From JANYJA01 sp038229055 (GTDB taxonomy: Bacteria > Acidobacteriota > Terriglobia > Bryobacterales > Bryobacteraceae): a stretch of DNA of 61,026 nt. The first letter of the stretch is position 1. Every line of letters starts with the position of its first letter. The notes beneath the pieces are model-generated. The model searched no databases and was not told the DNA's origin. It saw only the letters and a program-made list of their open reading frames with translations. A program made the translations under genes and the position numbers. Shown piece after piece: positions 41,484 to 49,648 of the stretch. Where the stretch lies: NCBI GenBank assembly GCA_038229055.1, contig JBBROU010000011.1:1-61026 (forward strand), in the 5' to 3' direction.

Positions 41484-43012
41484 GCGCGCGCCTTCGTTAT
41501 TACCAGCGGCCGGTCGTATACCTGCCGGAAGAGCTCGCTGTTGCGTTCGGCCGCCCAGGCTTCCAGGCCCACGTCCTTATCCGACTCGAGCTCTAGAATC
41601 ACTTCACCATTGCGCAGCACGCATTGAATCGAACGCACGCGCTGCCCGTGGCTGCGGTCGAGATTGTCCGCAAGCCGTAGCAGCGGCGAGAGCAACGATA
41701 TGACGCGCCGCGACTCGGCTTCGAGCGGCTGCAGATTGATATGATCGCCGGTCGGCGCGGCCTTGCGATGATACCGGCACAGGTTCGCTACCAGCTCGCG
41801 CTCCTTCGCATCGAACCCCGGCATATCCGAATTCATCACCAGATAATAGGAATGCTTGTGATGACTGATGTCGTTCACAAAATGGCCGACATCGTGCAAA
41901 TATGCCGCGGCTTCAAGCAGCCTGCCGTAACGCGGGGGCAAATTGTGCAGCGTCTGCAAACCCCGAAACAGATCGCCTGTGAGCCGCGCCACCTTACGCC
42001 CATGCTTCAAAGAGACACCATATTTCACCGTCATCGCTTCCACCGTTTCGCGCTGGTCACGGCTGAGTTGCGCCAGCTCGCGCCCCGCGCCGCGCGCGTG
42101 CAGGTCGGCGATGATTCCATCGCGCACGCCCGCCGCGCAGTAATAAAGCGACGGGAGGTTGAGCGATTGCAGCACGCTCATCAGCACCGCAGCGCCGGGA
42201 ATGATGATCTCGGCGCGCCTCGGCCCGATGCCGGTGATCTTGCGGCGCTGCTCCAAATTGCTGCGGCATAGCTCGTCGTAAAGCCTGCGCAACTGCGATG
42301 AGCTCGCTCGCATGCGGTCGATCGAGTCGCGCTTCGACCGCGGCACCTGATTCACGGCGGACACCACCGCCGCCGCCGTCGCTGCCGTGGCAATGACGCG
42401 GTCCACTTTTTCGGAGCCGACGCGCGCTACCGCGGCCGCGATCCGTTCGTCGATGTACTGCTCCATGCTGTGGATCTCAATCTCGCGCGGCGGGTCCGCC
42501 TTCAAAAACAGCTCAGTCAGCCGGAGCGCGCCCAGCGGTTTCGAGAACGCCTGCGACATGTGGCCCTTCTCGCTCAATATAATCTCGGCGCTGCCGCCCC
42601 CGATATCGATCATCAGCACGCGCTGCGCCGGATGCGGCCAGCGGCTCTGCACGCCGAGATGGATCAGCCGCGCCTCCTCCTGTCCGGAGATGATTTCAAC
42701 GCCGGTGCCGATCGCCTGCGATGCCCGCGCCAGAAATTCCTTCTGGTTGCTTGCGTCCCGCACCGCGCTGGTGGCTACTGCGCGCACAGCCGAGACGTTG
42801 AGCCTCTTATATTGCTGTGCCATCGTGGCCAGCAGCGCGCTGACCGACTCCGTGGCTTCCGCGCTGATGCGGCCGGTGCGGAAGACACTCGATCCGAGCC
42901 GCGTCACCGCGCGTTCCGAGACCAGGATCTGCGGCGGTTCGTTGCCGTTCACCTCCGCCGCTTCCATGCGCAGCGAGTTGCTTCCGATATCGATCGCGGC
43001 GTATCGCGGCAT
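41480..43012 (-). CDS. ppx: Ppx/GppA-type exopolyphosphatase with HD domain
   Basis: A 510-residue phosphatase of the Ppx/GppA family that hydrolyses polyphosphate from the chain end and/or pppGpp. The ASKHA-fold half has AAIDIGSNSLRMEAAEV (about 5-21), AVATSAVRDASNQ, EIISGQEEARLIHLGV and the phosphate-binding MIDIGGGSAEIIL (about 138-150). The C-terminal third is an HD domain (AAYLHDVGHFVNDISHHKHS near 368-387, with the HD metal residues). The first gene of the ppx-CHAD-CHAD operon, it begins 76 bases after the small hypothetical gene. Ppx versus GppA activity cannot be separated from sequence, but the CHAD neighbours favour polyphosphate. Confidence 0.92.
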   Translation of the reverse strand: MPRYAAIDIGSNSLRMEAAEVNGNEPPQILVSERAVTRLGSSVFRTGRISAEATESVSALLATMAQQYKRLNVSAVRAVATSAVRDASNQKEFLARASQAIGTGVEIISGQEEARLIHLGVQSRWPHPAQRVLMIDIGGGSAEIILSEKGHMSQAFSKPLGALRLTELFLKADPPREIEIHSMEQYIDERIAAAVARVGSEKVDRVIATAATAAAVVSAVNQVPRSKRDSIDRMRASSSQLRRLYDELCRSNLEQRRKITGIGPRRAEIIIPGAAVLMSVLQSLNLPSLYYCAAGVRDGIIADLHARGAGRELAQLSRDQRETVEAMTVKYGVSLKHGRKVARLTGDLFRGLQTLHNLPPRYGRLLEAAAYLHDVGHFVNDISHHKHSYYLVMNSDMPGFDAKERELVANLCRYHRKAAPTGDHINLQPLEAESRRVISLLSPLLRLADNLDRSHGQRVRSIQCVLRNGEVILELESDKDVGLEAWAAERNSELFRQVYDRPLVITKARA

Positions 43013-43088
43013 CTAAAAGTTAATGATACGTTGGACGGGCTCAGCGGCGTCCGTGGCCATCTGAAAATAGCCCCGAGAATCCTCCGAT

Positions 43089-43331
43089 CTACAGGTTCTT
43101 ACCCACGCAACGCTGGTGCTTGGTCAGGAAGGTCTTCGGGTATTTGCCTTCTCCCGCGAGCTTAAACGAACCAAATCCCTTACACCAGGGCCCGTCCGGC
43201 ACATCGGGATTGGCTTCGATCCACATCTTTAGAGACTCCAAATCGCCTTGCGTAATCTCACGGTCCTTGAGCCGCTGAATCAAATGTTGCTTGATTTGCA
43301 ATGGCAGTGATCGCCAGTCAATCCTGGGCAC
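43089..43331 (-). CDS. Conserved-looking small protein, function unknown
   Basis: An 80-residue protein starting at GTG 43331, whose first base is the last base of the preceding gene's TAG (TAGTG), so it is translationally coupled to the 136-residue protein. The N-terminal half is helical (LPLQIKQHLIQRLKDREI, then LESLKMWIEANPDVPDG), and the C-terminal half has an aromatic/basic block (PWCKGFGSFKLAGEGKYPKT, then LTKHQRCVGKNL) that looks like a nucleic-acid-binding beta hairpin. I do not recognise the family. A regulator or toxin-antitoxin-like pair with its neighbour is possible but unproven. Confidence 0.65.
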   Translation of the reverse strand: MPRIDWRSLPLQIKQHLIQRLKDREITQGDLESLKMWIEANPDVPDGPWCKGFGSFKLAGEGKYPKTFLTKHQRCVGKNL

Positions 43332-43741
43332 TAAGAACCAAAAACTTCTCTAAGAAGCTGATCGCGCAACCGGGTTGTCTCCAACGGGTCGGTCGTTTCC
43401 TGGTACCGCGTCATGAGATCGCGGAAATACCCGCGGTAGTTCTCCGAAATCTTCTCGATGAGGCAAGAAGTGGCAGACCTATCGATCAACTCAGCGAAAC
43501 GCTCGCTCTTCAGTTCTTGCACGGCCGCCAACAATGATTGGCTTTCAAGTTGGGTGGCGGCATCGCGGATGACGCTCACCGGTATCTCCAGACTGCCGCC
43601 GTTATTCATGTTCAATTGTCCCATTTGACGAACCCGGTCCCCAAAACGCTCGGCGAGACGGTCCACTTCATCCGCAGGGACGGTGATCACGCGATCAGAG
43701 TCCGCTAGCTCTTCCAGGTAATCAATCAGTGTCGACATCAT
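43331..43741 (-). CDS. Helical protein of unknown function, paired with the 80-residue gene
   Basis: A 136-residue, mostly acidic helical protein (LIDYLEELADSDRVITVPAD, then LERF-like AERFGDRVRQMGQLN, ENYRGYFRDLMTRYQETTD). There is no signal peptide or membrane segment and no recognised domain. It heads a two-gene unit with the next small gene and is divergent from the thymidylate-kinase-like pair, 137 bases away. The position between the Ppx-CHAD operon and the kinase operon suggests a role in the same island, as inference only. Confidence 0.65.
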   Translation of the reverse strand: MMSTLIDYLEELADSDRVITVPADEVDRLAERFGDRVRQMGQLNMNNGGSLEIPVSVIRDAATQLESQSLLAAVQELKSERFAELIDRSATSCLIEKISENYRGYFRDLMTRYQETTDPLETTRLRDQLLREVFGS

Positions 43742-43841
43742 CCCCTTCAGTCCTTAAACTGGCGTCGTTTCCATCGCTATCCTCATTATATGAACCGCCT
43801 CGGCCTAAGCTAAGCCCACCATACCAATCCCGCTGACCCGT

Positions 43842-43847
43842 TATAAT
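43842..43847 (+). promoter_or_regulatory. Candidate -10 box of the TMK-like/sixA/DUF2252 operon
   Basis: A perfect TATAAT stands 31 bases upstream of the first kinase-like gene's ATG. No good -35 was found at 17 bases, so it may rely on an activator or an extended element. It is the only consensus -10 in the divergent gap. Confidence 0.4.
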
Positions 43848-43878
43848 ACGTCGAGCGGCTGTTTATACGCCGCGCGCT

Positions 43879-44622
43879 ATGCCACTCTTCGCGCCCAACC
43901 GCTTTAAGGGCAAACTCATCGTAGTTGAAGGTATCGACGGTTCCGGAAAGTCCACCCAGATTGCGCTGCTCAGCCAATGGCTGCGCTCCCAGGGTTACGC
44001 CGTCGCTTTCAGTGAATGGAACTCCTCGCCTCTGGTCCGCGAAACTACTAAGCGGGGCAAGAAGAAGGAGATGTTTACGCCGTCCACCTTCAGCTTGATC
44101 CACGCCACCGATTTCGCGGATCGCACCGAGCGTTATATCCTTCCGCTCGTCAAAGCCGGCGCCATTGTCTGCGCCGATCGTTACGCCTACACCGCCTTCG
44201 CGCGTGACGTGGCCCGCGGCGTCAGCCGTCGATGGGTCAGGAATCTCTATAGTTTTGCCATCCGGCCCAACTTGAGTTTCTATTTCCGCGTCCCGCTCGA
44301 CGTTGCCATCGGCCGCATCCTCGGCGCTCGCGACGCCATCAAGCACTATGAAGCCGGCATGGACCTCGGCATCAGCCGCGACGTGGAAGAAAGCTTCCGC
44401 ATTTTCCAGGGCCGCATTCTCGATGAGTACGAAGCCATGGCCCAGGAGATGGGCTTCCATATCATCGACGCCACGCAATCCATCGAGGAACAACAGAAGC
44501 AGATGCGCAAAATTGTGCTGCAGGGTTTAGCCGAGAAAGGCGAACACAATGTCCTGCGCACCGGCGCCCGGGAACGTGAACGTGCCTATAAAGAAACCCC
44601 TATCTCCCCTCCAGTTTTTTGA
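43879..44622 (+). CDS. Thymidylate-kinase-like P-loop kinase (copy A)
   Basis: A 247-residue nucleotide-kinase-like protein. The P-loop EGIDGSGKSTQ has its Lys at residue 24, as in Tmk, and HATDFADRTERYILP followed by VCADRYAYTAFARDVARG gives the DR(Y) motif and the lid region. The length is slightly above Tmk (about 210), because of an insertion KRGKKKEMF after the P-loop and a longer C-terminal tail. Cellular tmk genes are usually single and housekeeping, so this tandem form next to CHAD, Ppx, SixA and DUF2252 genes may have another phosphate-transfer substrate. The related PPK2 polyphosphate kinases share this fold; this is inference. Confidence 0.83.
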   Translation: MPLFAPNRFKGKLIVVEGIDGSGKSTQIALLSQWLRSQGYAVAFSEWNSSPLVRETTKRGKKKEMFTPSTFSLIHATDFADRTERYILPLVKAGAIVCADRYAYTAFARDVARGVSRRWVRNLYSFAIRPNLSFYFRVPLDVAIGRILGARDAIKHYEAGMDLGISRDVEESFRIFQGRILDEYEAMAQEMGFHIIDATQSIEEQQKQMRKIVLQGLAEKGEHNVLRTGARERERAYKETPISPPVF

Positions 44623-45364
44623 AGAACCGCTTCCGGGTGTGGATCTCAATGACCTTCACGGCAAGCTCATCGTGATCGAAGGGCCCGATGCGGTCGGCCG
44701 CTCTACGCAGGTGGTGCAGTTGCGCCAGTGGCTCGAGCAGGAAGGCCACGCCGTGCTCGATACGGGAATGGCGCGCTCGGCCCTCGCCGGCAAAGGGATT
44801 CAGAGAGCCAAGGAGGGCAACACGCTAGGCGCCATCACGATGACGCTCTATTACGTCACCGATTTCGCCGACCGCCTGGAAAACGAGATCATCCCCGCGT
44901 TGCGTGCCGGCTTTGTCGTGCTCACGGACCGCTACACTTACTCCATCATGGCGCGTGCGATTGCTCGCGGCGAGGATCCGAAATGGATCGAACAGGTCAC
45001 TGGTTTCGGACTCACTCCCCATGCAGTGTACTATCTCCGCGCAGGCGTCGAGGACTTGGTGTCACGCGTGGTCGTCGGCCGCGGCGCCTTCGATTATTGG
45101 GAAAGCGGGATGGACTTCCGCTTCGGCGACAATATGTTCGACAGCTTCTGCAAGTACCAGACGCGCCTCATACGAGCGCTCGACGGCATGGCCAAGAAAC
45201 ATAATTTCATTACGCTCGATGCCACGCGTCCGCCCGATGTCATTTTCAAAGACCTGCAACGGCGGATCGCGAAGATGAAGCTCCCACGCGTAAACGGCCC
45301 GGCGCCACCCACGCGCACCCGGCGCGCGACAAGCAAACGCCCAGCCGTGGCTCCCAGCTTGTAA
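44549..45364 (+). CDS. Thymidylate-kinase-like protein with Arg in the P-loop (copy B)
   Basis: A 271-residue paralogue of the preceding kinase, overlapping it by 74 bases; a GTG at 44576 is an alternative start. The P-loop reads EGPDAVGRSTQ, so the invariant Lys is Arg51, a change that usually lowers or abolishes ATP hydrolysis. Other parts are kept: YYVTDFADRLENEIIP, LTDRYTYSIMARAIARG, and a matching C-terminal helix (FDSFCKYQTRLIRALDGM). The tail is Pro/Arg/Thr rich (PAPPTRTRRATSKRPA), suited to binding nucleic acid or polyanions. It may act as a non-catalytic partner of copy A or as a kinase using an altered mechanism. Confidence 0.82.
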   Translation: MSCAPAPGNVNVPIKKPLSPLQFFEEPLPGVDLNDLHGKLIVIEGPDAVGRSTQVVQLRQWLEQEGHAVLDTGMARSALAGKGIQRAKEGNTLGAITMTLYYVTDFADRLENEIIPALRAGFVVLTDRYTYSIMARAIARGEDPKWIEQVTGFGLTPHAVYYLRAGVEDLVSRVVVGRGAFDYWESGMDFRFGDNMFDSFCKYQTRLIRALDGMAKKHNFITLDATRPPDVIFKDLQRRIAKMKLPRVNGPAPPTRTRRATSKRPAVAPSL

Positions 45365-45390
45365 ATCGAGCCTGTAAATCGAGCCTGTAA
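45361..45390. repeat. Tandem 13-bp duplication at the kinase-sixA junction
   Basis: The unit GTAAATCGAGCCT occurs twice in direct contact (45361-45373 and 45374-45386), then begins again as GTAA before the sixA ATG. The first copy contains the stop codon of the upstream gene. The duplication lengthens the spacer and repeats the stop, so it may tune read-through or coupling to sixA. There is no strong ribosome site in it. Confidence 0.7.
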
Positions 45391-45879
45391 ATGCTTATAT
45401 TTATTCTTCGCCACGCCATCGCGGAAGACGCAGCCCCGGGCGGCCGCGACTCCGACCGCGCGCTCACCTCCGAAGGCCGCGACAAATTGCGCTCTGTCCT
45501 CAAGCGCGCTTCGAAAGCCATAGAAACACCCTCGCTGATCCTGTCGAGCCCGTACGTGCGTGCTCGACAAACGGCCGAAATCGCCGCGTCGGCGCTGGGC
45601 TATACCGAGTCCATCGTCAACACCGGAGCCCTTACACCCGATGCCGCGCCGCACCAAGTCTGGGAAGAGATCCGCACGCACCGAGACGCCGAGCGCATCC
45701 TCCTGGCGAGCCATGAACCGCTGGTCAGCCAGCTTGTCAGCTACCTGTTGGGCGCGCCCGCATTGCAGGTCGAGATGAAGAAGGCCGCGCTGGTCTGCAT
45801 TGAAATCGTCACGTTTCGCGGCGAGCCTCGCGGCGTTTTAAAGTGGATGCTCACGCCCAAGGTCGCGCACAACGTATGA
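45391..45879 (+). CDS. sixA: SixA-like phosphohistidine phosphatase
   Basis: A 162-residue histidine-phosphatase-superfamily protein. The catalytic RHA motif is near the N-terminus (LIFILRHAIAEDAAPGG), with LTSEGRDKLRSVL and SPYVRARQTAEIAA as the second conserved arm, and a second catalytic His in LLASHEPLVSQL. SixA removes phosphate from histidine residues of phosphorelay or PTS proteins. In many bacteria sixA genes sit with CHAD, Ppx and polyphosphate kinase genes, as here. The start lies inside a tandem duplication, and the stop overlaps the next ATG (ATGA at 45876-45879). Confidence 0.9.
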   Translation: MLIFILRHAIAEDAAPGGRDSDRALTSEGRDKLRSVLKRASKAIETPSLILSSPYVRARQTAEIAASALGYTESIVNTGALTPDAAPHQVWEEIRTHRDAERILLASHEPLVSQLVSYLLGAPALQVEMKKAALVCIEIVTFRGEPRGVLKWMLTPKVAHNV

Positions 45880-46949
45880 ACACCCGCAAAGCTACCGCAT
45901 CTTATGAGTCCTGGCTGGCGAAGCAGATTGTCGTCTTGCCTGCCGACCTTAAGTTGAAACACCAACAGATGTCGGCCTCCGCTTTTTTCTTCCTGCGGGC
46001 CACGTTCTATCGCTGGATGGAACTGTTTCCCGAAGTCTGCGACACATTCGCGAAATCTCCGGAAGTGCTCGGCGTCGGCGACCTTCATGTGCAGAATTTC
46101 GGCACTTGGCGCGACGTGGAATCTCGTTTGATCTGGGGCATCAATGACTTTGACGAGGCATACACGCTGTCATACGCCGTGGATCTGATTCGCCTCGCCG
46201 TGAGCGCGCACATGGCCTTACGCGAGGCACGCCTCAGTATCACAGTAAGCGACACATGCGACGCCATTCTCGACGGTTACCGCGCGAGTCTGGCGGAAGG
46301 CGGCAAGCCTTTCGTCCTGGCCGAAGAGCATACTTGGCTGCGTCACATGGTCACTGGCGAGTTGCGCGATCCCATCCCTTTTTGGGCGAAACTCGATTCC
46401 CTGCCCCGCATCGCGTCGAAGGTTCCCGACAGCGCGTGCGCGGCAATTGAACGGCTCATGCCGGCTAAGAGTTTGAAATACGAAGTGGCGCATCGGGTCG
46501 CCGGGCTTGGAAGTCTCGGCCGTGAACGCTATGTGGGTCTGGCCGACTTTGCCGGTTCGCGCATTGCCCGCGAAGCCAAAGCGCTGGCTCCCTCCGCATG
46601 CGCGTGGGCTTGCGGCGAAAAGACCCGGAAGATTTATTACCAGCAGATACTGGATCGTTCCGTGCGCGCCTGCGATCCGTTCGTGCGCCTCAAAGGCCGC
46701 TGGATTGTGCGCCGCCTCGCGCCCGATTGTTGCCGCGTCGACCTCGCGACCATTCCAAAAGTGCGCGACGAGAGCCGCTTGCTCCACGCTATGGGATGGG
46801 AAACGGCCAACGTCCACTTGGGCACCTCCGGGGCTGCGAAACTTATCCTAAAAGACATGGCCAAGCGCGACAAAAAGTGGCTGCACGAAGCTTCCGAATC
46901 CATGCTCACCGCTACCCTGAAGGATTGGAACGCCTGGCGCAAAGGCTGA
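45876..46949 (+). CDS. DUF2252-family kinase-like protein
   Basis: A 357-residue DUF2252 protein from the ATG at 45876, which overlaps the sixA stop. The family has a protein-kinase/APH-like fold; the motifs GVGDLHVQNFGT (equivalent to HxDxxxxN of the catalytic loop) and INDFDEAYTLSYAVDLIRL (equivalent to the metal-binding DFD) are present near residues 67-100. The N-terminal part has QQMSASAFFFLRATFYRWM. The substrate is unknown. Placement last in an operon of two nucleotide-kinase-like proteins and a phosphohistidine phosphatase points to phosphate-transfer chemistry; whether it phosphorylates a small molecule, protein or polymer is open. Confidence 0.85.
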   Translation: MNTRKATASYESWLAKQIVVLPADLKLKHQQMSASAFFFLRATFYRWMELFPEVCDTFAKSPEVLGVGDLHVQNFGTWRDVESRLIWGINDFDEAYTLSYAVDLIRLAVSAHMALREARLSITVSDTCDAILDGYRASLAEGGKPFVLAEEHTWLRHMVTGELRDPIPFWAKLDSLPRIASKVPDSACAAIERLMPAKSLKYEVAHRVAGLGSLGRERYVGLADFAGSRIAREAKALAPSACAWACGEKTRKIYYQQILDRSVRACDPFVRLKGRWIVRRLAPDCCRVDLATIPKVRDESRLLHAMGWETANVHLGTSGAAKLILKDMAKRDKKWLHEASESMLTATLKDWNAWRKG

Positions 46950-46980
46950 GTTTTGGAGCGCCGTTTGAGATGATACACGT

Positions 46981-47307
46981 ATGGATCTGGCTCAACGAAG
47001 TTGCGTTCCGTGCCGCGGCGGCGTTCCCGCGTTGAAAGGCCCCGCGCTGCAGTCCCTGGCCGCCGAGTTGCCGCAGTGGCAGGTGATCGATGAGCACCAT
47101 CTGCACCGCGCGTTCACGTTTCCCGACTTCGCTCAGGCGCTAAAGTTCGTGAATGCCGCGGGTGCTGTAGCGGAAGCGGAGGGTCATCATCCGGATCTCC
47201 TGCTCAAGTGGGGCAGCGTAGCGGCAACGATTTACACCCATAAAATCGATGGCCTGACGGAAAGCGATTTCGTGCTCGCCGCCAAGCTGGACCGCGCATT
47301 TCAGTAA
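46981..47307 (+). CDS. phhB: 4a-hydroxytetrahydrobiopterin dehydratase (PCD/PhhB)
   Basis: A 108-residue pterin-4a-carbinolamine dehydratase that regenerates the pterin cofactor of aromatic amino-acid hydroxylases or acts in pterin metabolism. The conserved core AEGHHPDLLLKWGSVAAT then IYTHKIDGLTESDF holds the active-site histidines. The N-terminal CVPCRGGVPALKG is also common in the family. It follows the DUF2252 gene by 31 bases. No phenylalanine hydroxylase is nearby; a role with molybdopterin, as proposed for some PCD genes, cannot be excluded. Confidence 0.93.
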   Translation: MDLAQRSCVPCRGGVPALKGPALQSLAAELPQWQVIDEHHLHRAFTFPDFAQALKFVNAAGAVAEAEGHHPDLLLKWGSVAATIYTHKIDGLTESDFVLAAKLDRAFQ

Positions 47308-47316
47308 GATGTATTT

Positions 47317-47919
47317 ATGATTTCCCACCTGCGTTTCCTGGCGTTGCTGTGCGGCTTTTGCGTCGCAGCCTCTCCGCAGGTGATCGAATTCGAGGCGGGC
47401 GGTCTGAAATATCAGACGCTCACGAAAAAAGGTGTCACCCTCATGTTCTCCCGCCTGGCGCCGCACATCCACGAATACGCGATGCTGCAAGTGGCAATTT
47501 CCAATGGTTCGGACGGATATTGGAGCATCAAACCGGAGGACTTCACATTCTCTTGCGACGATGGACGCTCCATCCAGGCCGCCCCAGCCAGGCAAGTGGT
47601 CGGCATGATGCTTGAAAAGGGCAGCCATGCGGACGTTTCCAAACTGGTTTCGATCTACGAAAACGCGCTCTACGGAATCCCGCATATGCGCGTGACCAAC
47701 GGATACGAACAACGCCGTCAATCGGCCATGTCAGAGGGAATATCGCCGCGATTCAAAGCCGCCGCCGCCGCTTCGGCGCTGGCCTTGGTGGCGACGCGTT
47801 TGTCGCCCGGCCAGTCAACCGACGGTGCGGTATTCTTTCCGAACGAGGGCAAGCAACTCGCCATCGGAAAGCTCGTGGTTCACGCCAGCGGCGAGACGTT
47901 CGAATTTAAGGCCGAGTGA
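47317..47919 (+). CDS. Exported protein of unknown function
   Basis: A 200-residue protein with a signal peptide (MISHLRFLALLCGFCVAASP). The mature part begins with a beta-rich domain (IEFEAGGLKYQTLTKKGVTL, then EYAMLQVAISNGSDGYWSI and EDFTFSCDDGRS), followed by a helical, Ala-rich stretch (RFKAAAAASALALVATRL) and a final strand set (AVFFPNEGKQLAIGKLVV). The pattern resembles a DUF4352/immunoglobulin-like accessory domain. I know no function. It begins nine bases after phhB and converges with the gamma-glutamyltransferase gene. Confidence 0.7.
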   Translation: MISHLRFLALLCGFCVAASPQVIEFEAGGLKYQTLTKKGVTLMFSRLAPHIHEYAMLQVAISNGSDGYWSIKPEDFTFSCDDGRSIQAAPARQVVGMMLEKGSHADVSKLVSIYENALYGIPHMRVTNGYEQRRQSAMSEGISPRFKAAAAASALALVATRLSPGQSTDGAVFFPNEGKQLAIGKLVVHASGETFEFKAE

Positions 47920-47926
47920 CTTCGGT

Positions 47927-49606
47927 CTAATGCACAATCGGTTCGGGAACGGCTTCGCCGTCGGCGCGCGGATCGGATGCGGCGTAGTTGGTCTTAGTCC
48001 GCGAATCGTGCAGGATCGCTTGGCCGCGGCCCATCTCCTGCGTATATTCGCGGCGCACGCGAACTTCGTGACCGCGCTCGGAAAGCTGCTGCAGCGTCGC
48101 CACCGGAACGCGAACTTCGATGGACACATCGCAGCCGCCGGAAGTTCTCTTGGTGAAGCGCGGCGCTTCAAGCGCAGCCTGAATGTTCATGCCGAAGTCG
48201 ATAATATTTGAGGCGAACTGCGCGTGCGCCAACGGCTGATTGGCGCCGCCCATAATTCCGAAGCCGATGTGCTGATCGCCGCGCTCCATGAATGCGGGGA
48301 TGATGGTGTGGAAAGGGCGTTTGCCGCCCGCGAGCACATTGGGATGCTTCGGCTCAAGCGAGAATAGCGCGCCGCGATTCTGCAGGATGAACCCCATGCC
48401 GTGCGCGGTGAGGCCAGAGCCGAAGTCATCGTAGACGCTCTCAATCCAACTGGCGATATTGCCGTCCTTATCCACGACGGTCAAGTACGTGGTGTTGCTG
48501 CCGATGGGGTCGCCATTGGGAACATCGCAGTTGGCCTTCGCAGGATCGATGAGCCCCGCGCGCTTCTTCGCGTAATCCTTAGAAAGCAGCCGACCGACGG
48601 GGATATCGCTCATGTGCGGATCGGCATTGAATCGGCGCACGTCGGCATAAGCTAGCTTCATTGCCTCAATGCGCTTGTGCATCTCAAAAGGGCTGAACGC
48701 GCCGAACGGAGAGGCGGGCGTCACCTCCATAATGTTCAGCATTTCGAGCGCGGCGAAGCCCTGGCTGTTAGGTGGAAGCTCGGCAATCTTCCAGCCGCGG
48801 TAATCAATCGAAATGGGCGTAACCCATTCGGGCGAGAATTCGGCAAGATCCGTGGCCGTCATCGTGCCCCGCAACCGTTGCGAGGTCTTCAGGATCGCCG
48901 CCGCAATTTCGCCCTTGTAGAAGGCGCTCGGGCCTTCGTCGGCAATGCGCCGAAGCGCATGTCCAATATCGGGGTTCCGAAATAGATCGCCTTGCTTGGG
49001 GACGTGTCCGCCGGGCAGAAATACGCGAGCCGATTCAGGGTCGGATTGTATCCGCCGCGCCCCAGTTCCCCACGATTCTTGGATGGCCTCGGTTACGGGG
49101 AACCCTTTCTCGGCGTAGGCGATGGCCGACTGGAACAGATCCTTCCACGGGAGCTTGCCGTACCTTTTGTGAATCTGCGCCCAGCCATTCACGGCACCTG
49201 GGACCGTGACGGTGTGAATGCCCGCAGCAGGCATGGTCTTGATACCTTGCCTGCCCAGGAATTCAGGCGATAGCATTTTCGGCGCGGTCCCGGAAGCATT
49301 CAGTCCGACGAGTTTCCCCGTGGCTGCCTCCCAATAAAGGACGAAGAGGTCTCCGCCGAGTCCGCATTTCATCGGTTCGACGACGGCCAGCACAGCGTTC
49401 GCCGAGATTGCGGCATCAACAGCCGACCCGCCCTTCGCGAGAATCTGCGCCGCGGCTTGGGACGCCAACGTCTGGCTGGTAGCAGCAATTCCCTGCTGCG
49501 AGATGACCATCGACCGGCCGTAGTTACGGCCTTGGCCGCATAGGGATGCTACGCAAACAAGCGCGAAACACGCGATCTTGGCAAGGCTGTTCATGAATTC
49601 GTGCAT
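47927..49606 (-). CDS. Gamma-glutamyltransferase (GGT) family hydrolase
   Basis: An exported Ntn-hydrolase of about 559 residues from the ATG at 49606. The leader (MHEFMNSLAKIACFALVCVASLCG) ends near residue 25. The proenzyme is expected to split before the Thr in IGSNTTYLTVVDKDGNIASW (about 366-385), giving large and small subunits. The N-terminal part has KGGSAVDAAISANAVLAVVE and GLGGDLFVLYW, both GGT hallmarks. A GGAN motif (IMGGANQPLAHAQ) also matches. It may cleave glutathione or other gamma-glutamyl peptides; the acylase branch is possible. The start is divergent from lpxD, with 42 bases between. Confidence 0.9.
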   Translation of the reverse strand: MHEFMNSLAKIACFALVCVASLCGQGRNYGRSMVISQQGIAATSQTLASQAAAQILAKGGSAVDAAISANAVLAVVEPMKCGLGGDLFVLYWEAATGKLVGLNASGTAPKMLSPEFLGRQGIKTMPAAGIHTVTVPGAVNGWAQIHKRYGKLPWKDLFQSAIAYAEKGFPVTEAIQESWGTGARRIQSDPESARVFLPGGHVPKQGDLFRNPDIGHALRRIADEGPSAFYKGEIAAAILKTSQRLRGTMTATDLAEFSPEWVTPISIDYRGWKIAELPPNSQGFAALEMLNIMEVTPASPFGAFSPFEMHKRIEAMKLAYADVRRFNADPHMSDIPVGRLLSKDYAKKRAGLIDPAKANCDVPNGDPIGSNTTYLTVVDKDGNIASWIESVYDDFGSGLTAHGMGFILQNRGALFSLEPKHPNVLAGGKRPFHTIIPAFMERGDQHIGFGIMGGANQPLAHAQFASNIIDFGMNIQAALEAPRFTKRTSGGCDVSIEVRVPVATLQQLSERGHEVRVRREYTQEMGRGQAILHDSRTKTNYAASDPRADGEAVPEPIVH

Positions 49607-49648
49607 GTTAGCACGGGGAGTTCCCACGGAGGCCGTTATCATACGTGC

